Source: Balaenoptera acutorostrata (Eukaryota > Chordata > Mammalia > Artiodactyla > Balaenopteridae). From it: a stretch of DNA of 64,000 nucleotides. The notes below the pieces were generated by a model that worked only from the letters and a program-made list of their open reading frames with translations, was not told where the DNA came from and ran no database searches. The position numbers and the translations under genes were made by a program. The stretch spans positions 55,776,460 to 55,840,459 of the forward strand of contig NC_080072.1 of the NCBI RefSeq assembly GCF_949987535.1, written 5' to 3'. Positions 59,960 through 64,000 of this stretch are shown in pieces (position 1 is the stretch's first letter; every line of letters starts with the position of its first letter).

Positions 59960-62774
59960 AAGGAATCTGGGGTAGCTGAACCCAAACTAGAAAGCTGCAT
60001 CACGGTTAGGCACCTTCATTTGCTGCTCATCTATTTTCAGCTTCTTTACGACTCCTCTCTACATGTCATGGCCCTGCTACTTACTCTTTGCTGGACTCTT
60101 GGGCCATCTTCCTTGCTGTTCTCCACAACTTTGAAGAACTATTGGCTGTTGACTTCTGGTACTTGCTTGTGCTTGATTTTTCTTTTTTCTTTTTTTTTTT
60201 CCTTAAGTTTTTTCTTCACTGTCCAGACCTTAGCTTGTTGTGGCTGTCCTCTTCCTTTGTTCTCAGTATTCTGCCTCAGGGGATCATACGAATGAAAAGT
60301 GGGAGCAGGACCTCTTGGACTCTCTCTCTCTGTGCCCCGGGAGGCATACTCTGCTGGGAGGACCCCAAAAGAAGGCCTACAGTTCCAGCCTGCTTCACAG
60401 TCAGGGCCTGAGGTATGGTACAGAAGGCAGTGGCATACTGACATACTGAGCAATGCTACGGGCCGATCCCTCCCAAATGACTCAGTGGGAGCCCCTCAGA
60501 ACTCAGGGGTTGGCCACCCATCCTGACCTTCTCACAGACCTACCCCTAACAGAAGTGCTGGGTTTGTTTCATTCTAGTCTTGTGCTTTGGAACCCCGCCC
60601 CCCCTCATTTGGGTGTATCCCCTCTGATGGAGGAGGAGGATCTGGTCCTGGAAAATAGAAACCAGGGCACTCAGGTCCAGGCTGTGATATGTGAGGAGGA
60701 AGACAAGGTGACACTCTAGATCTTGAATTAAGGGAGTCTGCTGCCTACGTGCTGATTCCCACACAGCAGCCTGTTTTTAGTAACTAATATCAAACTTGTC
60801 AGGTGTTTTTTTTGAGCACCTGCAGTGTTTAGAACGCTGCTGAGCATTGACAGTGTGACATTATGAAATAAGATCACCAAGGGCTGGGTGGACTCCATGG
60901 ATAAGGTGGTTCCTGGGCTGGATCCGTAAGGAAGGATGAGACAAGGAAGCTAGGAAATTAGGGCCTGCTTCCCAGGCAGGTGGAGCAGCATGAGGCTCCG
61001 AACCTCCATCAGTAGGAAAATGAGGGCACTATTGGCTGAAATAGCAAAGTCCAAAGAGGAAGATAATGGTGTTATACAGAAGATAAATAATTTGGGATGA
61101 TTTGCTTCCTCCCTCTGCCCCCAACTCTATGCTAGTAGTTTATAAATTGCTTCCCCCGAGTCTGTGGATAGGTTTATAATAGCTTACTTATTTGATTATC
61201 TAATTTTCTCATCAAACCCTCAAAAAAGCAATCCTTCCTAGTTTAGACTCCTTTATCTCTTTCTGGCTCTCTGCCAGGGTTTATGGAATGGAACTTTTCC
61301 CAATTGGGTTCCAAGTAATACCACATAGACTGGAAACATCTCAGAACACCTGGTGGAGGAGTGTGTGTGTGTGTGTTGGGTGGGGGGAATAATTAGTAAC
61401 AGCATTTCACAGGATTGGCCAATGTCTATGTTTTAACCCAAGGATTTTTACATTCCTATTATTTAACTGGTAAGTTAGTAAACAGTATTGGTTGATAGTA
61501 GAGGCCCAACATTCATTCAACACAGCTGTTTTTAGTTCTTTTCACTATCACCTTCAAAAAATAACATGTTTCCCACTAATACCTGTCAGCTTTGAGGCAC
61601 TCTGAAACTTAGACCTTATCTCACAAATAAAAGATATTGTTCAGGAAAGTTCTCAAACCAAGCAACAGCTCACAAACGTCTGCCTACTTAGCAATTTCTA
61701 AACATTCCATCTCAGGATCATTACATCTTCCTGCATCGGATAATGCCCTCGGCTCCCCATGAGGCCTTTGCAACAGGGACAATGCACTTCTGGAAGAAAG
61801 CCACCACGGCTGGCAACTTGGTGACTGAACCAATATTAATCCTTGCTCAGCCCAGGGGGTAATTGTTGCAGAATTGTATGCCCCTATGCCCAGGCCAGGT
61901 TCCCACAACAGTACCTACAGGCATTATTTCCAATCTGTGATAACACAGAGGTCCTGAGAGAACTTATTTCTAGATTTATTCCTGTCCTGTAAACAGGGCT
62001 GGAGTGACCCTGCCAAAGATGCTGGACCAAGACCATGTTGGAGAGTAGGGTACTGGAAGCCATGTTGTCCCAGACAGGGTTTGGACACAAAGCAACCAGA
62101 AGCAGGTAATCAGGAGGGTGAATTCAAATTGTTACAAGTAGCTGTAATGAAAAGGACTTAACTTATTACTTTAGATCATGTCCTGGGCAGTAGTCAGGTT
62201 GAACTGCACTACCTGAACCCATTGCCCATTTGCAAGGCTTCTCAGAAAATATTCAATAAGATGATAATAAACCCTAGGAAGCCTCAAGTTTGGAGGGAAG
62301 TAAAAATATTCATGCAGAGCAAACCATTCACACATGGCTGCTCAGAATCTCTACACACCAGTTTAGAGCATAATCTCAAAAGAGTGTCCTCAGACAAGAG
62401 AGTTCTCATGTAACAGTACCCCTTATGTGTCCACCCGCCAAATCTGTTTTATTTCTGACATGAATTTTGCCCGGCCTGCACCTTGCTGCCTAGGCCTCTT
62501 GAGATTTTTGATCCTGTAATCTCAGGGTTCCACCCATCATGCCCTAGGCCTTTGTCCTTGACTTTTCTCAGATATCGCTCAGTTTATTCTCCAGTTTGCT
62601 CTTGCTCTTCTGTTTCCCTGGGCTTTGTTTTCTGGTTCTGGACCACACCCTCCAATAGCTGCTTTTGGCCACTTTGGTGTGCTGTCCTTGAATTCCCCTT
62701 TTGGTCATGGTTTTCCACTCAACTGCAACTTTTCTCTCTTCTGATTTTTATATCCCTCTTCCACGTCCCCACTT
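59960..62774 (+). other. Possible GVQW3 3' UTR, then downstream non-coding DNA
   Basis: A pyrimidine-rich tract occurs at 60178-60215 and an AATAAA at 61625-61630, which could end a long transcript; this is unproven. Short overlapping frames at 60.0-60.7 kb show no recognisable domain. Confidence 0.4.
61360..61388 (+). repeat. (gt)n microsatellite
   Basis: gtgtgtgtgtgtgtgttgggtgggggg. Confidence 0.8.
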
Positions 62775-62789
62775 CAGCCCTATAGTCTT

Positions 62790-62927
62790 TTGTTTTTTTT
62801 GTTTTTGGGGGGTTTTTTTGGCAGTGCCACGCAGCTTGTGGGATCTTAGTTCCCCAACTAGGGACTGAACCCGGGCCTTCAGCAGTGAGAGCACAGAGCC
62901 CTAACCACTGGACCGCCAGGGAATTCC
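62790..62927 (-). repeat. CHR-type SINE downstream of GVQW3
   Basis: Short reverse-complement copy with poly-T at left. Perfect 15-bp target-site duplications cagccctatagtctt lie at 62775-62789 and 62928-62942. Confidence 0.92.
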
Positions 62928-62942
62928 CAGCCCTATAGTCTT

Positions 62943-64000
62943 GAGTAAAGAAATTGCTCCATCCCTGGCCCCAGATTGCCTTCATATATAAGGGGCACAC
63001 TGGGAAGGAACAAAAAAGCTCCCTCTCACCCTTAGCCACCAGGGGTTCCACTCCCCAGAGGCAACCAGTATTACCAGTTTCTTGAGGCAATTTGGTTACC
63101 TCTAGTACTCAGGAGTTATGAAAGTTTTTCAGAGATATAATATGCAAATCGCACTCTCCCAGCAACTCTATTTTCCCTGGCAGGAGAAGCTCCATCTAAC
63201 CATAAGAGATGAAGCCTGGCTCTCTGTAGGATGTCAGGAAGAGAGCTGGCCATCTGCAAACCTTGACCATAATTCTCAAGCTAAACACACAGTCAAGGAA
63301 TCTCTCTGGGTTTCAGGCTGACGTTCCCCTTCCCCATTCTGGTTCAAAATCCACATGGAATGGTATACACTACAGCTGGAAGTCTGGGAGGAATAAACAC
63401 TTTCCAGGGCAGATCATTCCATCCTTGAGTTTATCCAGTCCGTTCTCCACCCATCATCCCACCTTCCACCTGTCCCACTGGTAATGATCAAAAACAGAAA
63501 GAATAAAATATTCACCAATCTTTGATTTCGAAAAACGTGGGTAGTTCTGCAGTCTTCTGAATTCTGCCCCTGGCTCTGAGTTCTCACTGAAATGTTATTG
63601 TTTGGGAAGAATGTGTACCTGGGGCCTGCTTTCCAGAGTCTTCCCTTCAGATCCATTTCTTAGAGTTCAGACTTTGGAGGTGCCCGGATAAATCTGGATG
63701 CTAAATGACTTGAGGATATCTAGTACAGGAATGGGGTACTATTGGGAACTGTCACTGTATCACATGTACTGATCAGCCAGCCTGCCATTTACAGACCTCA
63801 TTGCCAGCAAGTCTCACTAGGCTCCTTGGGATTGGTCACCAGGGTCCTATGTGGCTCAATAAGAGTCTTCTTTGCTGCTGGGATTGTATATGTAACCCTG
63901 CGTTCTCCAACTCCTTAGTTGGATCAGACCCCTCAGATTCTGCTAGGCTTTTACATCCTATTTGAGGCAGCACTCATATTTATCTTCTGTAGTCTCTGTC
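62943..64000. other. Downstream intergenic DNA, nothing recognised
   Basis: No repeat or coding sequence I can name. Confidence 0.5.

Overview
This is a mammalian chromosomal window. The repeats point to a cetacean, or less likely a hippopotamus. There are about a dozen copies of a tRNA-derived SINE that begin 'acttccctggtgg(c/t)(g/c)cagtgg' and carry a Pol III B box (ggttcgagcc), the signature of the CHR family of Cetacea and Hippopotamidae. Several sit inside clean target-site duplications. They lie among old mammalian repeats (MIR, L2, L1, MLT1, hAT-Charlie, Tigger). The species assignment is an inference from repeats only.

Two protein-coding genes are supported, and they stand head to head. 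THAP12 (PRKRIR, DAP4, p52rIPK) is on the minus strand. Its five coding exons lie at 58340-58252, 45468-45348, 41957-41850, 37836-37800 and 36292-34359; all junctions have GT-AG signals and the reading frame is continuous for 762 codons plus stop. GVQW3 (FLJ37770-like) is on the plus strand, with its coding exon at 59339-59959. It encodes the DNA-binding half of a mariner-type transposase. About 1 kb of CpG-island DNA separates the two start codons and looks like a shared bidirectional promoter. This matches my recollection of human 11q13.5, where THAP12 lies between WNT11 and EMSY.

Layout: 1-33 kb is non-coding DNA downstream of THAP12. It is rich in MIR and L2 fragments, with an orphan CpG island at about 10.36-10.93 kb and a strong CTCF-like motif at 7.85 kb. 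33.2-34.36 kb is the THAP12 3' UTR. 34.36-58.34 kb is the THAP12 gene body; its introns hold old antisense L1s, CHR SINEs, LTRs, a roughly 1.1 kb hAT-Charlie element and a long L2. 57.95-58.9 kb is the CpG island. 59.3-60 kb is GVQW3. 60-64 kb is downstream non-coding DNA with one young SINE.

The main biological point is that both genes derive from DNA transposons of different superfamilies. THAP12 combines a THAP zinc finger with a hAT/P-like transposase body, and GVQW3 is mariner-derived. They are arranged divergently from one promoter. I saw no bacterial, plasmid, phage or CRISPR content.
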